From Clostridiales bacterium (GTDB lineage: Bacteria; Bacillota; Clostridia; Christensenellales; Pumilibacteraceae): a DNA stretch of 64,000 nucleotides. Positions 27,004 through 36,088 of the stretch are shown here, one piece after another. The stretch spans positions 15,387 through 79,386 of the forward strand of contig JAFLVE010000010.1 of the NCBI GenBank assembly GCA_022511445.1, read 5' to 3'. A program made the translations under genes and the position numbers. The notes below the pieces were generated by a model that saw only the letters and a program-made list of their open reading frames with translations, searched no databases and was not told where the DNA came from. The first letter of the stretch is position 1; each line of letters opens with the position of its first letter.

Positions 27004-27284
27004 TATTACAAATGATTTTTTTGTAGACTTTTTAACTTTTTTCGCCGTAAATGTGCATATTTCGGGGGTATAAACCCGTTTTATCCCCCTATTGCGGCGG
27101 TTTTACCGCGCAAAACTCACATATGGTCCGCCAAACCGCATATGCGGTACGCCGAAACGTGCATATTTAGGGCATTTCGGACAAGGCGGAAACATTAAGC
27201 CGCGGCCTATATATCGCTTTTTTCGGAAAATACCCTCCTAAGCTCAATATACTTTTATCGACAGGCTTTTCGCATTGCTCGGTT
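27004..27284. other. Divergent intergenic region rich in palindromes and near-repeats
   Basis: No gene is evident between the two divergent promoters. CGCCGTAAATGTGCATATTT (27043-27062) is repeated with small changes at 27150-27168. A GGGGGTATAAA/TTTTATCCCCC hairpin lies at 27064-27089. The palindrome ACCGCATATGCGGT at 27135-27148, with the next six bases, is identical to 50097-50116. The flanking GTCCGCCAAACCGC (27127-27140) matches, in reverse complement, 45786-45799. Confidence 0.5.
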
Positions 27285-27329
27285 ATGTACCGATTACGGT
27301 ACAAGGAAAGTACCGAGTCGATTTTTCGG

Positions 27330-27358
27330 TTGACAAGTTTAAATACATCTGTTACAAT
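27330..27358 (+). promoter_or_regulatory. SigA promoter of the DIP1984-like gene
   Basis: TTGACA (27330-27335), a 17-base spacer and TACAAT (27353-27358) with a TG extension. The ATG at 27426 lies about 60 bases downstream of the expected start, behind a GGGAGGAAG ribosome site. Confidence 0.8.
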
Positions 27359-27425
27359 TCACTCTAACACATCGAACACATCGAAAAAGTGTCCGTTAAG
27401 AAAATTCATACGGGAGGAAGTAAAA

Positions 27426-27923
27426 ATGAAATATACGTCTGCGGAAGCGGCAAAGCTTTTAAGGAGCCTCAACGAGGAGCTCGGCGCGGTAGTAAGCGCC
27501 GAAATGGCGACCCGCGAATTTGTCGCGGCCACCACGGAGGACGTGGAATCGGTACGGCCTAAATACGATTTTGCGGAATCGCAAAAGGAGATAGAACGCT
27601 TACAAAAGGAAATACGCAAGGTGAAGCACGCCATCAACGTGTTCAACACCACGACCGTTATTCCCGAGCTCGGCATGACGATAGACGAGGCGCTCGTTTT
27701 CATGCCGCAGCTTTCGTCGCAAAAGGTAAAGCTGTCCTCCATGCGCAGCCGCCAGGCGAAAACCAGGGAGTACGCCCGCTCCGCCAGCAGCATTATAGAG
27801 TACCGCTACGCCAACTACGACGTAGAAGCCGCGGACGCCGAGTTTAAGCGCGTATCCGACCTTCTTGCAAAAGCGCAGACCGCGCTCGACGTTATTAACA
27901 ACTCGGTTAAGTTCGAGATATAG
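27426..27923 (+). CDS. Coiled-coil hypothetical protein, DIP1984-like
   Basis: 165 residues from the ATG at 27426, chosen because a strong GGGAGGAAG ribosome site precedes it; a longer in-frame start at 27285 lies upstream of the promoter. The protein is helical, charged and has no signal or transmembrane segment. A central coiled coil (SQKEIERLQKEIRKVKHAIN) leads to TIDEALVFMPQL, SSIIEYRYANYD and LDVINNSVKFEI. This resembles DIP1984-type proteins, which share an EAL-x-x-x-x-L block and a VNxxxxFEV-type ending. Function is unknown. It is a single gene, divergent from the giant protein operon, and the two could share regulation through the region between them. Confidence 0.65.
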   Translation: MKYTSAEAAKLLRSLNEELGAVVSAEMATREFVAATTEDVESVRPKYDFAESQKEIERLQKEIRKVKHAINVFNTTTVIPELGMTIDEALVFMPQLSSQKVKLSSMRSRQAKTREYARSASSIIEYRYANYDVEAADAEFKRVSDLLAKAQTALDVINNSVKFEI

Positions 27924-28122
27924 CTATTCTTTCCGTCGATTTTGCGCCCGAGCGGTAAACCTAGAAAAGGTATTGGTATTTGTATCTGTATCTGTTTAAC
28001 GTATTAAGTTATCCGTTATTATCCTATATTATGCGTTATCGGTAATGTTTATTGTTGTATAATCGGAATTACGGGAGTCATTTTAATTTAATTTTTTTCG
28101 GGGCAAAATCGAAAAAACTTAC
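27924..28122. other. AT-rich intergenic stretch, nothing recognised
   Basis: Runs from the stop of the DIP1984-like gene to the first terminator-like hairpin. It includes TATCTGTATCTGTTT near-repeats and a TTAATTTAATTTTTTT run, but I see no ORF with a ribosome site and no clear RNA structure. Confidence 0.5.
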
Positions 28123-28150
28123 GGCGGCTGAAGTTCGGTTATAAGCCGCC
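28123..28150 (+). terminator. Candidate terminator of the DIP1984-like gene
   Basis: GGCGGCT (28123-28129) pairs with AGCCGCC (28144-28150), followed by a poor T tract (ACCTTTAAAAA). It lies 200 bases past the stop, so support is modest. Confidence 0.4.
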
Positions 28151-28164
28151 ACCTTTAAAAATAC

Positions 28165-28189
28165 AGCCGAGCACGAAAAGTGCTCGGCT
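28165..28189. terminator. Strong hairpin terminator, mainly for the SHOCT gene
   Basis: AGCCGAGCAC and GTGCTCGGCT form a perfect 10-base stem with a GAAAA loop. On the minus strand it is followed by GTATTTTTA, 71 bases after the SHOCT-gene stop. On the plus strand TTCTT follows, so it may act both ways. Confidence 0.75.
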
Positions 28190-28260
28190 TTCTTATAGCG
28201 CTTCGATAACACAAGCGTATTCCATTATTTTAATATATGCATAAACGATATTACTACTGG

Positions 28261-28869
28261 CTAAATTTTTAAATCCTTTATTATTTCCGACCTTTTTTCG
28301 TCGTATTCCCGTTCCGTCAAAACGCCTTGCCTTTTCAAATCGTCCAACAATTCAATCCGCTTTCTTAAAACGTCTATTTTTGATTCTTGATATGTCTCAC
28401 GCGATGCTTCCGCATCTTCGTTTGCATTTTGCGACTTGCTTACTAAATACACAATAAAGGAACTGATAACCGCAATAAACAAAAAGACTAACGTTACAAT
28501 ATATATGTAGTAACCGTATTGAAAAGCATAATCATAATAGCTGCTAGTATTATCTAATACCATTCGCGATAAAGACAAAATCGTAAATATGCCATTAAGC
28601 ATATATGTGCCCATTAATCCGAAAAAAAACGGTCTGCTACTTTTAAAATTCGCAAAAAGGAACACTATTGCTACGATAGGTATCAGCAATTCTGAAAAAT
28701 ATACTAAAAGATAAATAGAACTCGAGCTGTATAGATAACTCAAAATAACTTCCGGGTCGCTGTACGAGGTCTGACTGGTCGCAGAATAAATAGGCATAAA
28801 GAATGCAAGTAAATGCAATATAAACACGCCAAAAACAATCCACTTAAAGATTTTATCGATTTTCTTCAT
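28261..28869 (-). CDS. Four-helix membrane protein with C-terminal SHOCT domain
   Basis: 202 residues with about four hydrophobic helices: near 8-27, 50-72, 78-103 and 120-143. A cytoplasmic tail ends in LRKRIELLDDLKRQGVLTEREYDEKRSEII, a clear SHOCT (short C-terminal) domain. SHOCT domains are thought to mediate oligomerisation, and nothing here identifies a transported or sensed molecule. AGAGGAAAC precedes the ATG and the gene has its own consensus promoter, so it is an independent unit between the two large surface-protein regions. Base composition is more AT-rich than that of its neighbours. Confidence 0.8.
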   Translation of the reverse strand: MKKIDKIFKWIVFGVFILHLLAFFMPIYSATSQTSYSDPEVILSYLYSSSSIYLLVYFSELLIPIVAIVFLFANFKSSRPFFFGLMGTYMLNGIFTILSLSRMVLDNTSSYYDYAFQYGYYIYIVTLVFLFIAVISSFIVYLVSKSQNANEDAEASRETYQESKIDVLRKRIELLDDLKRQGVLTEREYDEKRSEIIKDLKI

Positions 28870-28908
28870 GATTTTTCTGTTTCCTCTTTTGTTTAATAGC
28901 TTTAATAG

Positions 28909-28937
28909 ATATTAGCAAAAAATAACGTAATTGTCAA
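28909..28937 (-). promoter_or_regulatory. SigA promoter of the SHOCT gene
   Basis: TTGACA (28932-28937), a 17-base spacer and TAATAT (28909-28914) preceded by TGC, on the minus strand. Confidence 0.85.
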
Positions 28938-28973
28938 TAGAAAAGAGAATATTACATATCTAAGTTTATTTAC

Positions 28974-29007
28974 AAAAAAATACGGCCGCGTACTGTGCGA
29001 CCGTATT
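28974..29007 (-). terminator. Terminator of the CBM/GH3 surface operon
   Basis: On the minus strand ATACGG-t-CGC pairs with GCG-g-CCGTAT and is followed by TTTTTTT, about 30 bases after the stop at 29039. Confidence 0.85.
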
Positions 29008-29038
29008 TTGAGTTTTAATATAAAGTTTTTCGGCGAAT

Positions 29039-32000
29039 TCAGTCCTCTTTTATGTAAGCCGTTTCTTGAGGAATGACGGGAGCGTTTACTTGAGCCGTCT
29101 CCTCCCCTTCCGCTTCGGGGGTAAGAAGAATGTAGTCCATAGCGATAGCAATCGGCCAGTCCCAGTTTTCATACGTGAATAAAATCGTGTTCGCTCCTTC
29201 GTTGAGGTAAATTACACCGAGTCTACATTCTACGTAAACCCCTTCGCCGCTCCAGTTGGCTTCCTTTAATACTACGCCGTCGCAGTTAAGAGCAAAGTCG
29301 CCGTTTGTAACGCTAATGTAATCGGAAGCGGGGGTACTCCATGCGGCACAGCCGGGATTGCCGGTGTAAGCTATTGTAAGGAGCGCCGTGCCGCTCTTAG
29401 CCGCATTTATCTTAAAGGAGAATGTGCGGACATCTTTCTTAAACTCGGCTAACTGGTGCTTACCCGAAGCATTGGGTTTATTAGTAACAACATTACCTGT
29501 TTCACCCTCTACATTTAATCTCGAATCACGGTAGGAAGCCTCCGCCTCGTAGATATGTGTGCCGTTAGTCGGGTCGTAAGCGAACTCGTGCTCCACATTG
29601 GCAACGTTTACGTCATTGGCGTTTTCCACCACTGTGTAATTCTTTTCGAGATTCTCCGCGCCGAACACGCTGTTCCAGTTATCGGCATTCGCAAGCCATA
29701 CCGCATCGAAAGTCACCTCGTCCTCGGGCATTGTAAACTCCGCACCTGCTTTATAGTACGTTCCGTCATATACCCAGCCGCCGAGAGTGTAGCCGTTCCT
29801 TGTGACTTCTTCCGCCGAGGGAAGATTGAAGTGCGAGCCCGACATAGCCACTGTATTCTCCGCGCCCGAGCCGCCGTTAAGGTTGTAGTTTACGGCATAC
29901 TCGTTGCTCTTTTCCCATTGTGCGGTAAACGTTACGGCTTCCTTGGGCATTATGAGCTTTTCGCCGCCGAGGTACGTTTGTCCGTTGTAGCTCCAGCCCG
30001 CGAAGTAGTGCCCCGCTCTCGTAAGCTCGGCGCCGCTTGCTACGGTAAAGAACTCGCCCTCGAAGTGGTCCTCGTCGTCCACACTGCCGTTACCCTCGTT
30101 TAAGTTGTAGGTTACTGTGTACTTACTCTGCGCGGAAACGTCCGTAAGCTTGGGCATTAACAGCATGTAGTCAAGGCAGAGGTTATTGGGATCGGACAGG
30201 TTTTTCATCTCGAACACAATGGTGTTTAAGCCTACCGAAAGGTTTATCTCGCCGATATAGCTTTCCACATAGACTCCGCTACCCGTCCAGTTACCTGCGT
30301 TAAGATAAGTGCTTGCGCAGTAAACCTCTTCGTCGCCGTTTTTGATTGTCATAAAGCGATCGGCAAAGGTAGTGGACGAGAACGACGGCGAAGTCGTGTA
30401 GCCGAGCGAGATAAGCGCCCTGTACGCATACTGCGAATACACCTTGAAGGTTACGACGCGCGTCGCCGTGGTAAAGCCGCCTACCTGCTTATTGCCCGAA
30501 GCGTTTACCTTGCCGCTCTCGACGGAAAGCCCGCCTCCAAGTTCCGCGTCCTCCGCCTCGTAGATGTACGCGCCGCGCGCGGGTACGAACGAGTTGTTTC
30601 CTCCGTCCACGTAGGTTTCCTTATCGGGATTGCCGTAGGTAGCCGTCCAGTCGGGACGAGGGTCCTTTTTCCACACGGCGGTGAGCGTAATGTCGCTCTT
30701 GCCGACTATAATCACGTCGCCTACTTCGTAACGGGCGGAGCCTACCGTATAGCCGTCGAACAGGTAACCCTCGTAAGTAATGCCGCCGAGTCCCGCTACC
30801 GTGATAATCTTATCCTCGGGATAGGTTTCGGGAGATATGGTTCCGTTCGCGCCGCCGAGGTCGTAGGATACGGTACGCATTTCGCGAGCCGCGGACGACA
30901 CGTCGAACTTTTTGGGCGAGAGGAGCATGTAGTCCATTTGGATGCAGTCGTTGTCGCCGAATATGGTATTTTTCACTTTTACGACAATCGTGTTTTTGCC
31001 CGCAACAAGCTTAATCTCGCCTATCGCGTTTTCGGCAAACAGTATGGGACTTGCCCCCCAGTTGCCGCCGAAAACGCCGGTGGTTGCCGAGCAGTCGAGG
31101 TTGTAACCGTTTGCGTTGTTGGTAATTGTAAGGTATTCGGTCATATTACGCGTACCGAAGCCCGGTTGACCGGTGACGGCTATGGATAACAACGCCGTAT
31201 AATCGCGCGCCGAATACACGGTAAAGGTTACCGTCTTCTCATTTGCGTCAAAGCCGTTAAGAACCTTGCCGCCCGAACCTCTGTTATCTGTGCCGAGCGT
31301 CGACTGCGCGTCCTCCGCCTCGTAGATATACTCGCCGTGCTCGGGGTTAAACGCGTATTCCTTGCCCGAAATGTAATCCTTTGTGAACTCGTTGACGTTA
31401 TCGTTGTTGTAGTAGCTGTTGGTTTTGCCGTACAGTTTATCCCACGTCTTGGACCACACGGCGGTAAACGTAACCTCGTGCGCGGGCATTGTAAACTCGT
31501 CGCCCGCCTGGTAATGTTCGCCGTTATATTCCCAGTAATCGAACGCGTAATACTCGCCGTTAACCACCTTGTACAGCTTATCGCCGCTCGGCAGCCTGAA
31601 CTTTGCGCCCTCGACAAGACTTTCCGCTATCGCATTAAACTCGCCCTCGCCGCCGTCGAGCTCAAACTCGAGCGCGTACTTTTCGGGCTCGGGCTCGGAC
31701 TCTTCTATCCACTTGGCGGTAAAGGTGACGTCCTTGGTTACCGTATACGACGAGCCCGCGTAATAATCGCTTTCGCCGTCAGTCCAGCAAAGGAATACGT
31801 AACCCTCTTTTACGAGGTGACTTCCGCTCGGTATATTGAAGGTTGCATTGGTGTCGAACTTTTTATCAAAGCCCTCGATAGACCCCTCCACGTCGTCGTC
31901 CAATTCGAATTTTACGGTGTAGTGGAGCGGGCACTTGGCTTTGCAAGCGTCGTCATCGCACTCGGTATCCGTGCACTTGCCGCAGATATCGCAAGCGCTC

Positions 32001-35000
32001 GAGCACTTGTGGTTTTCCTCCCACACGGCGGTAAAGGTTACGGCGCGGTCGGGCATGGTGTACAAGTCGCCCGGCATATAGTCGTCCTCACCGTCGTTCC
32101 AGTTAAGGAACTTGTAGCCCTCTTTTACTATTCCGTTTGCGCTCGGCACGGTGAACTTTGCGCCCGCGGCGTAGGAAGCCGCGACTCCCGTTACCTCGCC
32201 GTTGCCCTCGTCGAGATTGAACGACACGGCGTGCTTGGTTCCTACGTCGCTCTTTTCGGGAGCGAGCGACATAAAGTCGAGCGTGATGCAGCTCGGCCAC
32301 GCGAAGTGGTCGAATATAAACTCGATTGTGTTAAGACCTTCGTTAAGGTAGATTACGCCGATTCTTACTTCGACGAACACACCGTTATTGCCGTCGCCGT
32401 TCCAATTGCCTACGGCAAGCTCTACGCCCGCGGTGTCGAGCGTAAACTTTCCGTTTTTGACCGTAACGTACTTGGAAGCGAGCAATCCGCCCTCGATAGG
32501 CGTGCCGCCTACCGAGTCCTTGCCAAAGTCGGGATGTCCCGTATATCTTAACGATACAATCGCGGTGCCGCTTCGTGCCGCGTTAATCTTATAGGTAAGA
32601 ACGCGCTCGTAATCGCCGAAGCCGCCTATCTGCTTTCCGCCCGAAGCGTTGCCCTTGTTCTCAACGCTGAACGCGCCGAGTATACCGTCCTCCGCCTCGT
32701 AAAGCTGAGTGCCGATTGCCGAATCGAAATCGAACTCGCCTGCGGCGGGCTTTTGAACGGTGTAGTAGCGGTAGTCCTCTTCCTCGCCGTAGACTTCGTT
32801 CCAATTATCCTTGTTCGCTATCCAAAGCGCTTTGAAGGTGATATCGCTGTTGGGCATTGAAACGGTTTCGCCGAGCGCGTACGAAGCGCCGCCGCTCAGC
32901 CAGCCGCGGAGCGTGTAGCCCGCTTTGGTTAAGCTCGCGCCCGTAGAAAGGTTAAACTCGTCGCCTGCCACGTGGCTCTCGGCGGGAACGGAGCCGAGGC
33001 CGCCGTCCGCGTCGTACGTAACGGTGTGCATGCCCGATACTTCCCATACCGCGGTGAGCTTAACGTTTTCGCTCGGCATGGTAAAGAGCGCGCCGCCCTC
33101 GTAGGTTGTCTTTCCGTCCGTCCAGCCCGCAAAGTAGTGACCGTCGTAGGTAATTTCGCTGCCGTCCGCAAGGTAGAACTTTTCGCCCGCATACATCGAC
33201 ACGGGAGGAATGTTGCCCTTGCCGCCGTTAAGGTCGTAGGTAAGCGTTACCTTTTGCTCGTACAGCGAAACGTCCGCGGTAAGGAGCACGTAGTCGAGCG
33301 CAATGCAGTCGCTAAACGGCAGGTGTTCGAACGAGAACTCGATTGTATTTAATCCCTCGTTGAGGTAGATAACGCCGAGGCGAAGCTCTACGTAGATATC
33401 GTTGCTCCAGTCGCCCGCAATAACCGCAGTACCCGTGCAGTCGAGAATGTGACTGCCGTTTCTGACGGTAAAGTAGTACGACGCCGGTCTCGAGGTGTTC
33501 ATGCCGGGGTTGCCGGTATAGCCCAAGGTGAGAAGTACGGGACCGCGACGGGATGCGTTTACCGTAAGGCTGAACGTCCTCGCTGCGTCCGAGAAGCCTG
33601 CAAGCTGCTTATTGCCGGAGGCGTTTACTTTGCCGTCCTCGACGCTTAGTCCGGCGCCGCGATTTAGGTCCTCGCCCTCGAACAGATGCGTGCCGCGCCC
33701 GACGTTGTAATCGAATACGCCGTCCGTTGCGGTCGCCTTGCGGTAATCCTTGTTGGAGTCCGCCGCGCCGTAGACGGAGTTCCAGTTATCCCTTACGGGA
33801 ATCCATATCGCGGTAAGGGTAATATCGGAGTTGGGCATTTCCATTACCGTGCCGCCGCCGTAGCAATTTCTTCCGTCCGTCCAGCCGCCGAAGGTGTAGC
33901 CCGTTTTGGTAAACACGTCGCCGTCGGGCAGGTTGAATGACTCGCCCGCATAATGCGTTTCGTCTTTAACCGTTCCGTTTCCGCCGTCGAGCTCGAACGA
34001 AACCTTGCGAAGATCCGCATTAATCCATACCGCGGTAAAGGTTACCGAGGCGTTGGTCATAACGTACTGCTCGCCGCCCTGATATATTTTATTTCCGTCG
34101 TCCCAGCCGCCGAACATGAAGCCGAGCTTTTTAATGCCCGTGCCGTACGCAACGGTAAACGTAGATCCCGCTTTGCGCTTGATAGGCTCAATGGGATCGC
34201 CCTCGCCGCCGTTAAAGTCGTAGCTGACGGTGTAGCCGGAAGCGTCCTCCTGCTTGGGACTTAACAGCATGTAGTCGAGGCAAATGGTGTTGGGATACTT
34301 CATGTTAAAGCAATCGAGCGTAACGACGTTAATCCCTTTAACAAGCGTTATCTCGCCGATATAGCTTTCTACGTAAGTGCTGTTGCCGTTCCAATCGCCC
34401 GCGGTTACTCTGCTGTCGTTGCACTTGACCGTCTTGCCCTCGCCGTAGGTAATTTTAATAAAGCTGTCCGCCGTCAGGTGCTGTGCAAAGTCAGGCGCCG
34501 AAGTGTAGCCGAGCGAAATGAGCGCGGTGTATTCGCAGCTCGATTCGATTGTAAACGTAATCGTGTGGCTGTCTGCGTCGTAGCCCGCCACCTGCTTGCC
34601 GCCCGAAGCGTTGGCCTTTGACTCTATCTTTAAGCCTTCGCCGAGCTCGCCGTCCTCCGCCTCGTAGATATGCGCGCCGCCTTCGGGATTGAACGCGTTG
34701 GTCTTGCCCGAAACGTAGTCGCGTTTATCGTACTTGCCGTACACGGTGCCCCATTCGTCAAAGGGCACCACGTAGCCAGCGTTCGGGTCGTAGTCGGGAT
34801 TGCCGACGATATTTGCTTTTATCGGAAGAAGCGCAATATAGTCGAGCTCAAACGCGTCGTGAACGAGCGGCTCTATCCTCAAAATGTTTCTGCCCTTGTT
34901 CAGCTTGACCGTGCCGAGACTGTTTTCGACGGGCTGTTTGTCGAGCCCGTTCGTTGCAATCATGCCGTCCGAACTGACTATGCTCTCGCCGCCCATAAGA

Positions 35001-36049
35001 CCGATTTTCATAAGCGAGGAAATCGCCGTGCTCTTATAGGTGTTTGCCGTGACGGCCGCCGCCTTAATAAGCACCTCGCAATCCGCAAGCGAATTGATTA
35101 CGACGTCTATCATGGCGGTGCTTACGCTGCCGACGGTCGCATAGCCGGAAGCAAAACGATTGCTCGTTTTCGCCTCTATCCCTCCGAACAGATTGGCGCG
35201 TTCCGCCTCGTATTTGTATGCGCCCCAAGTGGGGTCGAAGCCTTCCGTAACGTTCTCCGCGCGCAGATACTCTTTTATCGCGTAAGAGCCGAATACGGAC
35301 TCCCACTCCGTCTTGGGCGTGTGGGTAAACGAATCGGACGGTTTACCTTTAACGTCAGACAGTTGCGGAGTGAGAGTAAAATAATCAAGATTAAAGCCGC
35401 CGAACGAAACCACCTTAATAGTGTTTTTGCCCGACTTAAGCGACATCTCGCCTATGCTCTGTTCCTTAAACGAAACCCAGCCGCCCGCCGTAAAATAATA
35501 ATCGTCTATCTCGAGCGTGCTTTCGTTTCCGCTCTCGTCGGTGTAGGTTATCGCAAACAGATCGGTGGTAAGCTTGTTGCCCGAATCGCATGCAAGACTC
35601 ATACCGAACAGCGCGGTGCAGTCGACTGTGGAATACACGTCAAGGTAAAGCTCTACACCCTGATCTATGTACTCGACAAATATTCCGCCCGAAGTAGAAG
35701 AGTTCAATCCCACCCTCGCGGAGCCGAGCACGGCATATTCCGCCTCGTAATAATGCGCGCCCCATTCGGGATTGAAGGTCTGACCCGCCGTGGCGTTTAT
35801 ATAATCGGACTTGTTGCCAATCTCGCCGTACGTTTCGCTCCAATCGGTTTGCGTGTGCTGATTGCCGGAGCCGCTTCCGCCCCAATCGTCAAAGAAGTCG
35901 TTAAAAAAGTCGTCGAGGTTGCCGTAACCGCCGCCCCCGCCGCCTCCGCCGCCGCCGAAATCATCGTCGGTAGTACAGGCGAAAACCGCAAGAGACATTA
36001 TAACCGCCAACGCGCCTACGGCTAACTTCTGCCAAAACTTGCTTTTCAT
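29039..36049 (-). CDS. 2336-residue lipoprotein with eight CBM6-like and ten InlB B-repeat modules
   Basis: The signal ends in LAVFAC, followed by a run of ten glycines, so this is a lipid-anchored surface protein. It alternates two module types. Eight modules of about 160 residues start W-x-x-x-Y/F-G and contain YEAEDA/YEAEDG, ASGGKQV, YTALLSLGYT, GEIxLVxGxN and LDYMLLSPK. This is the jelly-roll pattern of CBM6/35-type carbohydrate binding. Ten InlB/Flg_new repeats of about 70 residues have V-x-YDLNGGxG, GYxFxGWxDG and TMPxxxVTFTAVW. Order is 3 CBM, 2 InlB, CBM, 2 InlB, CBM, 3 InlB, CBM, 1 InlB, CBM, 2 InlB, CBM. A Cys-rich insert (CSSACDICGKC...) lies between InlB repeats. No catalytic domain is seen. 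It ends the GH3 operon and is preceded by AGGAGGA. Confidence 0.88.
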   Translation of the reverse strand: MKSKFWQKLAVGALAVIMSLAVFACTTDDDFGGGGGGGGGGYGNLDDFFNDFFDDWGGSGSGNQHTQTDWSETYGEIGNKSDYINATAGQTFNPEWGAHYYEAEYAVLGSARVGLNSSTSGGIFVEYIDQGVELYLDVYSTVDCTALFGMSLACDSGNKLTTDLFAITYTDESGNESTLEIDDYYFTAGGWVSFKEQSIGEMSLKSGKNTIKVVSFGGFNLDYFTLTPQLSDVKGKPSDSFTHTPKTEWESVFGSYAIKEYLRAENVTEGFDPTWGAYKYEAERANLFGGIEAKTSNRFASGYATVGSVSTAMIDVVINSLADCEVLIKAAAVTANTYKSTAISSLMKIGLMGGESIVSSDGMIATNGLDKQPVENSLGTVKLNKGRNILRIEPLVHDAFELDYIALLPIKANIVGNPDYDPNAGYVVPFDEWGTVYGKYDKRDYVSGKTNAFNPEGGAHIYEAEDGELGEGLKIESKANASGGKQVAGYDADSHTITFTIESSCEYTALISLGYTSAPDFAQHLTADSFIKITYGEGKTVKCNDSRVTAGDWNGNSTYVESYIGEITLVKGINVVTLDCFNMKYPNTICLDYMLLSPKQEDASGYTVSYDFNGGEGDPIEPIKRKAGSTFTVAYGTGIKKLGFMFGGWDDGNKIYQGGEQYVMTNASVTFTAVWINADLRKVSFELDGGNGTVKDETHYAGESFNLPDGDVFTKTGYTFGGWTDGRNCYGGGTVMEMPNSDITLTAIWIPVRDNWNSVYGAADSNKDYRKATATDGVFDYNVGRGTHLFEGEDLNRGAGLSVEDGKVNASGNKQLAGFSDAARTFSLTVNASRRGPVLLTLGYTGNPGMNTSRPASYYFTVRNGSHILDCTGTAVIAGDWSNDIYVELRLGVIYLNEGLNTIEFSFEHLPFSDCIALDYVLLTADVSLYEQKVTLTYDLNGGKGNIPPVSMYAGEKFYLADGSEITYDGHYFAGWTDGKTTYEGGALFTMPSENVKLTAVWEVSGMHTVTYDADGGLGSVPAESHVAGDEFNLSTGASLTKAGYTLRGWLSGGASYALGETVSMPNSDITFKALWIANKDNWNEVYGEEEDYRYYTVQKPAAGEFDFDSAIGTQLYEAEDGILGAFSVENKGNASGGKQIGGFGDYERVLTYKINAARSGTAIVSLRYTGHPDFGKDSVGGTPIEGGLLASKYVTVKNGKFTLDTAGVELAVGNWNGDGNNGVFVEVRIGVIYLNEGLNTIEFIFDHFAWPSCITLDFMSLAPEKSDVGTKHAVSFNLDEGNGEVTGVAASYAAGAKFTVPSANGIVKEGYKFLNWNDGEDDYMPGDLYTMPDRAVTFTAVWEENHKCSSACDICGKCTDTECDDDACKAKCPLHYTVKFELDDDVEGSIEGFDKKFDTNATFNIPSGSHLVKEGYVFLCWTDGESDYYAGSSYTVTKDVTFTAKWIEESEPEPEKYALEFELDGGEGEFNAIAESLVEGAKFRLPSGDKLYKVVNGEYYAFDYWEYNGEHYQAGDEFTMPAHEVTFTAVWSKTWDKLYGKTNSYYNNDNVNEFTKDYISGKEYAFNPEHGEYIYEAEDAQSTLGTDNRGSGGKVLNGFDANEKTVTFTVYSARDYTALLSIAVTGQPGFGTRNMTEYLTITNNANGYNLDCSATTGVFGGNWGASPILFAENAIGEIKLVAGKNTIVVKVKNTIFGDNDCIQMDYMLLSPKKFDVSSAAREMRTVSYDLGGANGTISPETYPEDKIITVAGLGGITYEGYLFDGYTVGSARYEVGDVIIVGKSDITLTAVWKKDPRPDWTATYGNPDKETYVDGGNNSFVPARGAYIYEAEDAELGGGLSVESGKVNASGNKQVGGFTTATRVVTFKVYSQYAYRALISLGYTTSPSFSSTTFADRFMTIKNGDEEVYCASTYLNAGNWTGSGVYVESYIGEINLSVGLNTIVFEMKNLSDPNNLCLDYMLLMPKLTDVSAQSKYTVTYNLNEGNGSVDDEDHFEGEFFTVASGAELTRAGHYFAGWSYNGQTYLGGEKLIMPKEAVTFTAQWEKSNEYAVNYNLNGGSGAENTVAMSGSHFNLPSAEEVTRNGYTLGGWVYDGTYYKAGAEFTMPEDEVTFDAVWLANADNWNSVFGAENLEKNYTVVENANDVNVANVEHEFAYDPTNGTHIYEAEASYRDSRLNVEGETGNVVTNKPNASGKHQLAEFKKDVRTFSFKINAAKSGTALLTIAYTGNPGCAAWSTPASDYISVTNGDFALNCDGVVLKEANWSGEGVYVECRLGVIYLNEGANTILFTYENWDWPIAIAMDYILLTPEAEGEETAQVNAPVIPQETAYIKED

Positions 36050-36088
36050 AATTTCCTCCTACTTATTATCGCTTTATTTTGCTCCGTC

